Assembly: GCF_000226095.1 (NCBI RefSeq)
Contig: NC_016475.1
Location: 2,666,001 to 2,730,000 of the forward strand
Reading direction: 5' to 3'
Length of the DNA: 64,000 nucleotides
Source: Thermothelomyces thermophilus ATCC 42464
Lineage: Eukaryota; Ascomycota; Sordariomycetes; Sordariales; Chaetomiaceae
Made by a program: the position numbers and the translations under genes. How positions within the stretch are numbered: position 1 is the first letter of the stretch; the number at the start of each line of letters is the position of its first letter. This document shows, in pieces, positions 33,730-44,663 of the stretch. A model generated the notes under the pieces. It was not told the DNA's origin. It saw nothing but the letters and a program-made list of their open reading frames with translations, and made no database searches.

Positions 33730-34006
33730 CCGCCCACTCATTCATTCCCTTACTTGCCCTCTACTTCGGAACTAACACCTATGCTTTCCCTCCATCTCAG
33801 GAGGCCGCACCGCCTGGTCGAGCACCGTATATGTGTCCGGCGCCCCGTACAATTCGCGCTTCTGGTACGACGGCCAGTACCTCCAGAATGCCCGTGAGGA
33901 CGCCGCCGAGGTCGCTCTGAAATGTATTATGCCGGTTCTCATGTGCAGCCCGGCCAGCTCGCCCTCCACGAGCTCGACGACGCCCAACCTCGGAAGGCGG
34001 TACTGA
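33443..34006 (+). CDS. small double-stranded-RNA-binding-domain (dsRBD-like) protein
   Basis: Three exons, 33443-33476, 33557-33616 and 33801-34006, give 99 residues. Intron 1 (33477-33556) has donor GTACAA, branch point CTAAC and acceptor CAG. Intron 2 (33617-33800) has donor GTATGT, branch CTAAC and acceptor CAG. The product starts MAYCRWTDMLKEICRVNNIA. It continues EPEYKLFSDRR and GGRTAWSSTVYVSG, then APYNSRFWYDGQYLQNARED and AAEVALK. The order (helix with W..ML, Y..FSDRRGGRTAWSSTV strand pair, then the E/D-DAAE-A helix) is the pattern of small fungal dsRBD-like proteins. The last about 27 residues are low-complexity Ser/Thr/Pro, so the true 3' end may differ. The RNA target and role are unknown. 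Intron 2 contains a very long T-run directly followed by an A-run. Confidence 0.68.
33680..33728. repeat. T37-A12 homopolymer junction inside dsRBD gene intron 2
   Basis: Thirty-seven T followed directly by twelve A. In the transcript this gives a U-run abutting an A-run, which can fold into a short U-A hairpin. Exact lengths should be treated cautiously, as homopolymers are sequencing-error-prone. Confidence 0.85.
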
Positions 34007-36750
34007 CGGCCTCGGGGTTGGCCTTTTTTTTTTTGGGGGGGGGGGGGGGGGCGGGGGTTGAAGTGATGGACATGTCTGGGGTAAAAGGGGCCGAAGATTG
34101 ATCCCAGCCGAGATGATGGATGGGGCTCAGCAACAGAGACAGGCAGGCAAACGGGAAGCTTGCGGAGGGCGAGAGACCAGATGGCCGTGAAGCCTCTGTA
34201 AGACCATCTCGGAGGACCTTCTAGGCGACATGTGTGCTGCCCGGTCTCTCCTGCCCTCCGCTGCCGCCGCTCTTTGTTTGGGCGCCCTGTCTCTCGGCTC
34301 GGCCTCCTGCCGGCCTCTTTTCCCCCTCTGATCCATTTCTCAACCACTCTCTGACATCTCTCGCATGTCAATTCCCCCCCGGAGGCCTCCTTCGGGAACC
34401 CCCCTTCTCCTCGATATTGGAATTCCTTCTTCTTCCTGGTTTCCTGGTTTGGTGGCTATTTTGGCATGTCTCTTTTTCTCTACCTTTCCTCTTTTTTTAA
34501 TTTGGTGGCTGATTCTTTTGCCCTTACAAGTTTGTACAATGCTGATACCACCGGGCTCTTTTTTTTTTTTTTTTTTCTTGCTAGTTGTTTCACTGTTTGT
34601 CTATCGGTTCTCTCTCCGATCTGGAGTCGACAGTACCTGGGAACTCTAACTCTCTGATTACTTGCTTGTTACTTTGAGCATTGCGCTGGTTTGGTTACTC
34701 TGCGTGCGGTTGGCACCGTTGTCTTTCCGTTTTGGCGGTAATGGGAGGTCACTGTCACGCATGCGAGGGGGTTCATTCCTGGGAAAAAAGAGGAGGCGAC
34801 GTGTGTCTGGAGGATTTTCTCTCTTGTCTTCCCAGATTCCGAAGGATTCCTAGTTGCTTCTGGTATGCGAATCTTGTCTCATTAGTTGCAGTTGGGTGTC
34901 TGGTTCTTCGCTGGCGGGTTGGTCTGGTCCGTTTTACAGGGGTTGAGAAATGCAAGAGCGGTCTGCACACGCCTGGTCGGATGACCACCCGCTGCCGCGA
35001 TATCCCCGGTGCTTTCGAGACAAGGACGCGGTCAGAAGCAGGCTGGGGTTTCGGATGATGGATGAAAAGGTTTCTCGAGGTCTTTTGGTTATTTGCATCG
35101 GCTGGCGGGCATTATGCTTCCTGACTTAGATTGCGAGGCTCGGCTGTTTTGGGATCGCTGTTTGCTAACTTTGCTTGGTTTAACTCGGCCGTGTGAGATG
35201 GGAATGACAAGGGCTCCGATGGCGGGCCTTTTCCCCACGCCTACAGTACTAGTATGGGACTGCTTCCTGTCGAGTTTGATGTGTTCAGAGCTGTGCATGA
35301 GTGGTGAAGAAAAGCATCGCCCGGCCAAAATAGGCAAGCCGGGCTGATTAACCCGGATGGTAGGTTGCGAGGCGATGGATCGATGTGGAAGACCCGTAAG
35401 GAAAAGGAGATGAATCCCACCGCCGCGCTCGCACTTTCACCGCCAGTGCGGGAACACCTCGAATTGTTGGGACGGGAGCTTACTTCTTCTGATCTGCCGA
35501 TTTGCAGGAGCTTTGCTCCCGTTCACGATGCCCTGTCGGACCCAAGGGACCCAAGCTCCATTCAGCGGTGATATGGTAGGCCTGCCCGATGTCCACGTCA
35601 AAAGCAGCCCCGGCAGTCTGGAGGACGCAATTGTGGGGAGTGTGGGATCCTGTGGAACAGCCCAGCAGAGTAACAGTACTGCGTAATCTGGAAGATGACT
35701 ACGCTAGTTATACTAAACTAAAGCGAGGCAGAGAGTAACGGCACCTGATCCCGTGACCGGCGCCCACAGCAGACACTACTAGCAGTGTATGCATGTATGT
35801 ATGTATGTACTGTACAGGACACCAGGGCATCCATACGCCAATAATGGCGAGCTGCGGGCTACCCGTTCGCATCATGCAGTTGCCCGACCGGCAGTGCACT
35901 GTGCGCAGGTGTTTGACGCCGGAAATGAGATGCACTAACTCGACCCGAGTGAGAGGTCCGAAAGCGGTCAGTTTAGTGGGGCCCGGGGTAGTGTGGAGAT
36001 AGGTAAGGTAGTTACTAGTAACTACACAGTAGTTATCAGTCTAAAAACGCGAGGTGTGTTTGGCGGTCCTATTTTCAAGAGTTCTTACATATACCGTACC
36101 ATACCCCTGGAATTAGGCCAGAGGGAAAGAGAATAGAAGAAGAAGGGATAGAAAAGGAATAGACGGGAAAGTTACACCCCTAGGAAGGAAAACGAGTGCT
36201 GGGCAGAACAGAAGAAGGCTGATTGTCATGCTAAAGAGCAAACTACCTGAGGAAAAACTGGTTGTAGGTACAAAGCAGTGCTGTGAAGTTAGTTATCTTA
36301 CCTTACCTTGGTGAGACTTCCAGGTTGTCAACTTTAGGCAGACACATCAAAGGGTAGTGATGAAACAAAGGTTTTCCTCGAGAAGTTTGAGAAACGAACC
36401 GGGCGATGAAGGGCCCGACAGACCAAAGGTATCCTAAAATGTTGACGTGGTTACCTAAGGCACCTTAAACGCAGCGCTCGCGCGCACTAAACACGGCCAG
36501 GCACCCGCTACACAAATGTTAAGGTAAGGTACTGCACCGCGACGGTGTAGCTGCTGCTGTGGAGGTCGAGCCAAGATCGATCAGGGTTGGGCAAGCATGA
36601 TTGCGCGCTTGACCCTTGCACTCCCATGTCGCCCGGCTAAACCCCGGCTTTCTCTCATTTTTTCGAGAAACGCTCGCCTTGAAGCGCAAGCACGGCCGCG
36701 ACAATTCGTATCAGGGTGCAGTTGCCGATCCCACCCACACATCAGCAACC
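34007..36750. other. long gene-poor region, pyrimidine-rich in part
   Basis: 2.74 kb. From about 34225 to 34760 the plus strand is strikingly C/T-rich with TTTGGTGGCT-like phrases, resembling a long fungal mRNA leader or a non-coding transcript. A T-run/G-run pair lies at 34026-34053. Three copies of GGTAAGGTA or its complement occur in 36000-36530. No frame has a recognisable domain. Confidence 0.45.
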
Positions 36751-37733
36751 ATGCCTCCACGATTGAACATCTGGTCGGCCTGCAGAGCCCTTTCTCTGCG
36801 GACCCGACCGCTTGCCCAAGGGCCATCGCCGGCCGGGCCGGCTGCTGTCCTGGCGAGGGGACTGGCCGACAACACGACGCCGCGCTCGGCCAGCAACAGC
36901 AACTCGGGCGCGCAGCCCCCGTCCACGGTGCCGGACAGCGAACCACCCTACACCAGCAAGGAGAACGAGGAGGCGTTGAAGCAGCTGAAGATGATTGAGT
37001 ACGGCCTGAACCCCCTTGACCCGGCGGTCGAGGGCCACAAGTTCGGGCTGCCAGAACTGCCGCTGCCGTCGCAAAAGCACACCAAGTACCGTTACGACTC
37101 GGTTGTTGCGCAGGTCACGAGGCTGTTGATGCGAGATGGAAAGCTGGCCAAGGCACAGCGGGTAAGAAAAAATAAAAAAATAAAAGAAAGAAAAAATAGC
37201 AAGGACCACGTTGCCAAAGGGGGGAAAGAGGAGACTTGAACAGAAAGAAAGAAATGTCGAGATGCTGACAGCAAGACTTTGTGCAGGATATGGCCATGAT
37301 CCTCAACTACCTCCGCACATCACCACCGCCGAGGCTCGATCCGTCGAGGCCGCTCCTCCCGGGCGCCCCGCCGGCGCACCACCTGCCGCTCGACCCGGTC
37401 CTCTACCTCTCCCTCGCCATCGACTCGGTCGCCCCGCTCATCAAGCTTCGCGGCTTCAAGGGCCTGGCCGGCGGCGGCAAGTCGCTCGAAGTGCCGGTGC
37501 CCCTGCGGGCGCGCCAGCGGAGGAGGACGGCCTTCATGTGGATCCTGGACGTGGTCAGGAAGAAGAGGTCCAAGGGCAGCGGCCGGACCATGTTCCCGCA
37601 CCGCGTGGCCGAGGAGATCGTCGCCGTCGTGGAGGGGAGGTCGAGCGTCTGGGACAAGCGGACCCAGGTCCACAAGCTCGGCACCGCCAACCGTGCCAAC
37701 CTGACGCACCAGGGCGTGAAGGGCATGATCTGA
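36751..37733 (+). CDS. RSM7: mitochondrial small ribosomal subunit protein uS7m
   Basis: Exons 36751-37161 and 37287-37733 give 285 residues; the intron has a GTAAGA donor and a TGCAG acceptor. The N-terminus (MPPRLNIWSACRALSLRTRP) is a basic presequence with LARGLADN as a likely cleavage zone. The S7 domain starts at VAQVTRLLMRDGKLAKAQR. It continues DMAMILNYLRTSPPP, PLIKLRGFKGLAGGGKSLEV and PVPLRARQRRRTAFMWILDV, the S7 16S-rRNA-binding beta-hairpin region. It ends RANLTHQGVKGMI. The family nucleates assembly of the mitoribosomal small-subunit head and contacts mRNA at the exit site. The upstream in-frame ATG at 36616 would bury the presequence, so 36751 is preferred. Confidence 0.9.
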
Positions 37734-39546
37734 GTCGGGGAGACCTAGCCGGGGCGTGTCGTTGGATGGGGGAAGATGGCATTGTTTGGCGTGGTGTTAT
37801 GGGAGCTGCCATGGAGCTGTCCCGCAAAAAGAGAGCGCCGTTGTGGTTCATTTTCTCTCTTGCTTGTGGTGGCCGTCAAAGTCCTGTACTGTACATTATT
37901 TGTATGGATTATTACCCTTTTGCACCTTGTAATCGGCATCCTCAACCCCACGCTCTCCGACTTTTTGCATGTGTTGTGACACATTGACACACAACATAAC
38001 ACATGGACGCATTGCACGCAGTAGCGGAAGCCTTGGGCTCGATCTGTTGTCTGATGGGCTGCCTCACTGATTGAACGTGAGCCGACTCTTGCCGAGCGCG
38101 GCTGTGCTGTGTTGTCCCTAAAGTCAAACGGCATGCTACACGCGCATAGCTACTATGAGAGCGTGCGCGGGTAGAAGAGACATGCAGAGGATTTTGCCAG
38201 AATTGTTCCCATTTTCGGGTGAGAAGCTGGTTACCATTTCTTTTTCCGGCCTGCGTTTTTTTCGTCGATCACAGTCAGATCGTCGTCGGTTCTTACTATG
38301 TAGGTAGGACGCCCTTAAGCCCGAGACAACCGTTTGATTTGACCTAGCCCTCAGATTCCAGGATTGGAGTGTCGTTCTAGTGGCCGGGAACGGGACATAG
38401 AGCAGAGAAGCTATCCTGCACAGTTCTTCATACACGAGAGCAAACCCTCAGATGAAAGAAAGTAGCTGTTGTTGTTGTCGGCCACTGATCCATCCTGGAT
38501 TTTTTTGTAGCTTCGAGGTCGGCTGCTGTCCATGATTATGTAAGTCCGTATGTACTACTAGTGGGTACTGTAGTGTATTGTGTATTCTTGTGTAGTGTAA
38601 AGGCAGGCAGGTGGTTTCGGCAGTGTGTGAAGGAGCACACAGGTGTTGTATGGATACTACCTTACATACATAGTAAGGTACCTTTATTCCCGTACGGAGG
38701 ACTCACCGTTCAAGCTCCCCAGGCAAGGCCCACCTTTGAAAGCCCAGAAGGGCCTAGGTCCTCCAGTCCCCCACCCCCCGCACGTCATGCGGCGGCAGGT
38801 GCTCTGCTAGGTGCTTGGAGTGAGGTGTATGCGCATGGAGAAATCCGCCGATTCCAACCCCGGATACTCTGCATGGTGTGCACGGGTTTGTTTCCATGCC
38901 GTGTTTTGTCGAGATATCGAGCGATAATCTTCGCGTCTCGAGCCACCAATAATTTGCACAGTCGAAAAGAACTCGCGCTCGCATCTTAAGCCCCCACCCT
39001 ACTGTGTACTGCCAACTCAAGAGGAGCCGACGGCAGTGCTGCAATTCCAAGACTGTGAACCCTGCTGACCTCGCAGGCGGTGTCTTGGTCCCTCTTGGCG
39101 AAACGGAGCCCAGGCTCTGCGTCCTCTACTATAGGACCACACATCTTGGCAAGCGCTAGGCATCCTTCTTGAGGCGGAAGGAAAAGAGCTGGGCTGAAGG
39201 CCCCGCTATGAACCTGAGAGCCGACAAAGACCGTAGGGTTCGCCTCGTTGCAAAAACGAGATGCGACTTCGCCAACCAACTTCATTCTCACGCCAGCCTT
39301 ATTATTTCCTACCCCGTTGACGACCGTGCAACGTCAAGCAGCCGGGGCCCTTATCTCGTACTTTGCCGGCCTCCTGTTGGTTGACACACAAACTCAAACC
39401 CCTCCCACGCACTGCGCAACTCACCAAAACGGCCATTCTTCTTAGAATACACACACCCCTACACGCACACACACACACACAAACATACACACACACATAC
39501 ACACACACAGCCAGCTACGGCGTCCCGGATCGGAACGCTGCCCACC
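37734..39546. other. intergenic region uS7m / universal-stress gene
   Basis: 1.81 kb. It includes a perfect 8 bp inverted repeat (TACCTTAC/GTAAGGTA, 38658-38680). A CA/ACAT microsatellite at 39449-39510 lies in the leader of the next gene. No convincing coding frame. Confidence 0.5.
39449..39510. repeat. CA dinucleotide microsatellite in 5' leader
   Basis: About 60 bp of CA units interrupted by AAACAT and TAC. It ends about 37 bp before the start codon of the universal-stress-domain gene. Confidence 0.85.
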
Positions 39547-41874
39547 ATGGAAAAGCGACCAGCAATGTCAATGGAGGCGATGCTCGACGAGGAGCGAAAA
39601 GAGGTGCTCGCGCTTTTGGAGGGGTCGTCGAGCTCGCGGCCCAAAGCTTCCCCGTCGCTGGACGGGCGCTCTCCGTCTCCCTACACCCCGCGCTCTCCCG
39701 TCCGCAGCATGCTCGATATTGGTGATGACCCTTCCCCTCCCACGCGCCTGCACTCTGCAACCTCCCGAAAAAGAGTCCCAGTACTAAGACAGAAGCTTCG
39801 TGTGTAGCCCCCGTGAGGAGTATGCTAGATGTGGATAGCCCCCGCCCGCAGCAGATCCGGAGCATGCTCGACGTCGACGGCCCATCGTCTGCCGCGAAGC
39901 AGGTCCTAAGCACGCCCTCGTCCCCCACCGACTCGAGTGCGCGCGCCAATGCTGCCGCCGGCGGCCACCCAAGGAGCATGTCCGACGCCTCTCTCAAACC
40001 CAGGCCTGCCGACTTTGGTCCGAGGCTAGCGCCGGCTCGGCCTGATCCTACTTCCGAGTACCAGTTCTCTGGCATCATCACCAACAACGTAGGCCAGGCT
40101 CTGCCGAAGCGAGTCACGCAGGGCGGCAAGCGGTCCAGCGCAATGTCCGAGATCATGAGGGGCAACGACGTCCCTGGCCTCATGCTTCCGGGCGACCGGG
40201 GACGCCATCTGTCCGCAAGCGGGCCGTCAATGCGCCTGGGTAGCAAGTCAAAGTCGCCCACAAGCCGCCTGGGCATGCGCTCGCACTCCCCCCGTGGTCC
40301 TCTACTCCGCAACCTGAGTCCCGCCGGCCGAGCGGTGCTCAATGACCCCGATATTACCGACTACACCAACGCCTACCGCCGTCTATCGGACGCCGCTTTG
40401 GCACGGTCCGGGGGGAGTCTGTCGGAGCTAGGGAGACGCAGGAGCTCCAACTACACGGCCGGAACCGGTAGGCTAGCCAAAGACTACCTGGGCCCGGATG
40501 GCGAATTGCTTGTCGAAGATAGTAGCGAAGACAACGGGAGCTCATCCGGCGAGGAGGGGCAGCGGGGGAGGAAGACCGCTCGGCCGGAAGCGACCCCCAA
40601 AACGGAGGGTACCCGGCGGGAGGTTAAGAGTCTGTTGGCGGCAGCCGAGGAAGAACGTAGGTTTTTACGGGCGGGACCAAGGCATGGCACAATAAAGACG
40701 GCTAATCGCGCTGGAAAAAAAAATATATTTATAGGCATCCAAGTGGCATCTCAGCAGCCATACCAGTACCGATCACTCCTGGACGAGCCGGAGATTACGG
40801 TGACGAACCCGTCGGGCGAACGTGTGAAGCACAGTAAACCAGTCATCCACCCCAACACCAGCTTCGATGACCCGCCCGGGAGCGGGGTCAACACGCCCCT
40901 GGACTCGGACACCGAGGCGGACCTATCCGACATTAAGAGAGCGCAGAAGTTGTCGTTCGCCATGACACAGATCATGGAAACCCCCGAGGCGCACCGGACC
41001 ATCCAGATCATCACCCGAGGCGAGTACTCCAAGCTCGTCCAGGAAGCCGAAGAGGAGCACCGACCGCCGCGGAAGTACCTGGTAGCCACGGACCTGAGCG
41101 ACGAGTCGACGCACGCTCTGGAATGGGCCATCGGCACCGTCCTCCGCGACGGCGACACCCTCCTGGCCATCTACTGCGTCGACGAGGAAACGGGCATCGG
41201 CGCCAGCGACAACGCGCAGGTGCCCGACGAACCCAAGGCCATGAAGGAGCAGGCGGCCGCCATCAACACGGTCGCGTCCAGCAAGACGCCCGTCACGGGC
41301 AGCGGCACCATCCTGCCCTTGCACAACCAGCGGGGGCCCGGTTCTGCCGGGGCGGGAGGGACGACGGCCACCTCGAGCGCGTCACCCACGCCGTCGATCG
41401 GGAGGGAGCGCACCAAGGCCGAGGAAGACCGCTACAGGACGGTCCAGACCATCAGCGAAAAGGTCACCAAGCTGCTGCGCAAGACGCGCCTGCAGGTGCG
41501 CGTCATTGTCGAGGTGCTGCACTGCAAGAGCCCAAAGCACCTCATCACCGAGGTCATCGACCTGGTCAACCCGACACTCGTGATCCTGGGGAGCCGCGGC
41601 AGGAGTGCTCTGAAGGGGTACGTTCTTTCTTTCTCTTCTTTCTTTGACGGCTGGGGCAAAAAAAAAAAAAATTGGTGCTAACGGGGCCTATCTATCTAGG
41701 GTCATATTAGGATCCTTCTCCAACTACCTCGTCAACAAGAGCTCGGTGCCCGTCATGGTGGCAAGGAAACGGTTAAGGAAACAGAGCAAGTACAAGCATC
41801 TCCCTTCGACGAACCAGATCAACAACATCAACAACCCGGCAGCGAGGAGCCTAGCGAACGCCAAGATCGATTGA
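39547..41874 (+). CDS. universal stress protein (UspA) domain protein
   Basis: Exons 39547-39721, 39808-40656, 40735-41617 and 41700-41874 give 693 residues. The N-terminal 380 residues are disordered with three copies of a (V/I)RSMLD(I/V) phrase; the first intron separates copies one and two. The UspA domain starts at PPRKYLVATDLSDESTHALE. It continues through VRVIVEVLHCKSPKHLITEV to LVILGSRGRSALKGVILGSF. The last fits the ATP-binding pattern G-x2-G-x9-G-S, so this is an ATP-binding-type Usp, and the third intron falls inside that motif. Such proteins respond to starvation and stress; in fungi they are little studied. Intron 2 (40657-40734) is 78 nt and free of stops, so retention would add 26 residues. 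A long disordered loop splits the Usp fold after ASDNAQVPDE. Confidence 0.85.
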
Positions 41875-43865
41875 AATATGGATGTGAAAGCGTGATGGGA
41901 GCTGCGACCGGCTTCTTCTTACCAGGCTTGAATGGTCGGGGTGCAAGAACGGCGATGAAAAAGAAGTCGAGAGAAGGGCTAGGGGACAGCACAGATGTGA
42001 TACTGGGAAAGACGGGGCATCGGTGTACTGGCGATGGGGTTACTTGGTGCATTTATCTTTCGGTATGGTCGGAATTTGCGGATTGCAGTGTATTATTCCG
42101 TTTTTTTTCCGTTCTACTTCCATGATTTTCTGGCTTGGGTTGGGTGATCTGATCGTGCTTGAAGAGGAAGGAGGTGGTGTGCTTTTATCGCTTGACGACT
42201 ACTACAACAGCGAACCAGACCGGGTTAATTAATGATGGCATGGTGATCAATAGAAACACATTCAAGAAGAGACAAGGCTCTCTGGTTGCTGACGGCGGTC
42301 TGGTAGGAGCAACCTACGCAGCACGCACGCAGATGTTGTTGATAACCAAAGCAAGGCCTAAGGCAAGTTGTACTCGCAAGAACACAGAGAGATCAGTGGG
42401 ATTCCAGTTTTCTTCTTAGGCAGCCGCAGCCCCGTTTTAGACCTGCAGTTCCCAAGTATTTCTTATGATCTGATTGAACTATGAATTGCAGACATTCAAC
42501 ACACAGTAACTCCAACCCAGAACCGCGAGCGCAACCATCCGAATCCCAGAGAATTTTTGGTTGAACCCAAGGCGCTGAAGCCTCTCCTAAGGAAATTACC
42601 ACGGTCTTTGGTTTGTTTATTTTATCCCTCCTCGTTTGAAAGTCTCCCGCGATAACTTCCCATTCAACCGTTGGGATAGTGAACACTGAATGTCCAGCCA
42701 AGCCACCGTTTCTCCAACTTGTTACTCGGACCTGAGACACCCTGTGGGTCAAAATCACCTGCTCCAAGGTCGATCTGTCCTTCTCCCCTTGTGTTGCCTC
42801 AACGTTCAACGTTCCTCGTTCCTGCGTCCCATGGGCATGAACCCACCAGTTCCCGAGCCCTCAGCCCAGAATGCGGGGCGATGATGGTACGGATTACTCA
42901 TAGCGGATTGCCCCTTCCGCCGATACACACCTAACTATTCAACGCCCATACGCCAATACATCATACAATGCTGCGTCAAGTACGGAGTATCTCTTCCATC
43001 TGGCCTTTTTGGACCTTTCTGAGCTGCAACGTTCGGACGAGCAGAGACTAACATACTGTGTAGGTTCTGGACGTCGGTCACGTCACACGAGTGCAAACGC
43101 CGCATCGTCTCGATAATCGTTGACGAATCGAAACAGAGGACTCGGCAGGTGGAGTGGGACTCGCCATGCTCTTGCCGCCCCGCTCTTGGCAAGGGACAGC
43201 GGGGGTGGAGTGAGGTGGGCGTTGGATGGTTGGCCACGGGGCGAGTGCCGGCGTGAGGTGGGGCGGCCTTGGACAGCTTCCCAGCCATTCCTTTTTTCGA
43301 GGGCCGCTCCCTGGTCCTGGTCCTGGTCGTCGTTCGGTCGCAACCTGAGAGAGCGGGATGCGACCGGCCTCTTTCCAACTGCGACGCCATGCAACCGGCT
43401 CATCTTTGGGGACTGGACAACGCACACTCTCGGACTACGGACTACTCGTTCGCTTCCGAAGAAGTGAAGAAGTGCGCCACAAGAAAATCGCCGGTGACAT
43501 GCGACTCTCTTCCTGGACCCATTTCACCATTCCACTGTCCTGCGCTGGTCCGGAGAGTTCCCTGAAGCACAGTGTGTGAAATCGCGCCGACCGTCGACTA
43601 ATTCAATCGTACGGAGGATACACTACGGTTTACTTCACACATCAAACCGTTACCTTACTGTGTACGAATACACGGGCGATTCTCAAACCCCTCCAACCCC
43701 CCCCCCCCCTTATGGGCACTCCGCAGATCGCAACCCATAGCACACCACACATCCATCCCTAAGAGGGCATCGCGCCGACCGCCCGATCGGCCCGCCCCTC
43801 CCGCGCATCGCAGCAAACGGACCACCCCCCTTGGCCGGCCTCACCCCGAGAGTCCGGTTGTTGGG
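41875..43865. other. intergenic region, no gene called
   Basis: 1.99 kb. Several frames of 60-150 codons overlap on both strands without domain features. A C-run lies at 43697-43708. It probably holds a 3' UTR and the promoter/leader of the next gene. Confidence 0.45.
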
Positions 43866-44663
43866 ATGCAGTCACTCTTCAGCGTCCACAACAACGTGTC
43901 GCTCATCAGCATCACCATTGCGCCGAGTGCCTGGGTCGCTTCCTTGGTGCTCTCCCTGGTCTTTATCTTCCTGTATCTGCTCTACCAGCCCTCACCGTCC
44001 TTCCGGTGGACCAAGCTATCTAGGCTCAGCCGCCGCAGGCAACAACCCAAGCCCGCGCCGCCCATCATAGAGGAGGAGGACGACGGGGACGACACTGTGT
44101 CCGAAGAGGAGCCGCCCCGACGACGACACATCGAGCACACGCCCCTGCCGCCTCTGCTTACCGATTATCCGTATTATCCCTTTGACGGCGGCGTCTTGAG
44201 CCACAGCAGTCGCAAAGGCAGCGAGGCGAGGGAGAAAACGGGTCGCAAAGAATTGGTGCGGAGCAGCGACAAACGAAACAGCAGCAAGAGCGGCAAACAA
44301 GCCTCAACCAACGAAAGTGGGGGAGGAAAAGGAGGAGGAAGAGGAGGCGGAGGAGGAAAGGGGTCAAACAGCGAACGTAACACCTCCAAGAGCAACCACC
44401 ACCGCCATGGCGACATCGACGACGAAGACCACGACCCTCGGCCCGCTCGACCAGCTCGACGCGTCACTGGACGACTTCGCGCGCTCGATTCGCAACCCGA
44501 ACCGCCTGCCGTTCGGCTACCAGTCGGCCCACTCGGGCTTCCGGAGCGACGACCCGAGCGAGGCGGACGCCTCGGACTCGGAAGCATCCGCCGGTGGCTA
44601 CAGTCCGCCCGCCTGGAGACGCCTCGGCAACGGCGACCGCAGCAGCGGCTTCTGGCGGAGAGG
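43866..44663 (+). CDS. possible membrane-anchored N-terminal ORF overlapping the next gene
   Basis: A 266-codon frame starting MQSLFSVHNNVSLISITIAP. It has one strong hydrophobic span (WVASLVLSLVFIFLYLLYQ), a basic stop-transfer (RLSRRRQQPK), an acidic patch and Ser/Gly/Lys-rich low complexity. From about 44407 it overlaps, in a different frame, the better supported gene below. There it becomes Arg/Pro-rich, which suggests shadow coding. It may be a separate small protein, a 5' exon joined by an intron that I could not place, or a uORF. The other frame is open only from 44200, so any joining intron must end between there and 44407 and be 1 mod 3 in length. Confidence 0.35.

Noticed and set aside
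36003-36530. GGTAAGGTA copies that might bound a small mobile element
   Set aside because: The copies are short, in mixed orientation and without matching target duplications; no element ends can be defined.
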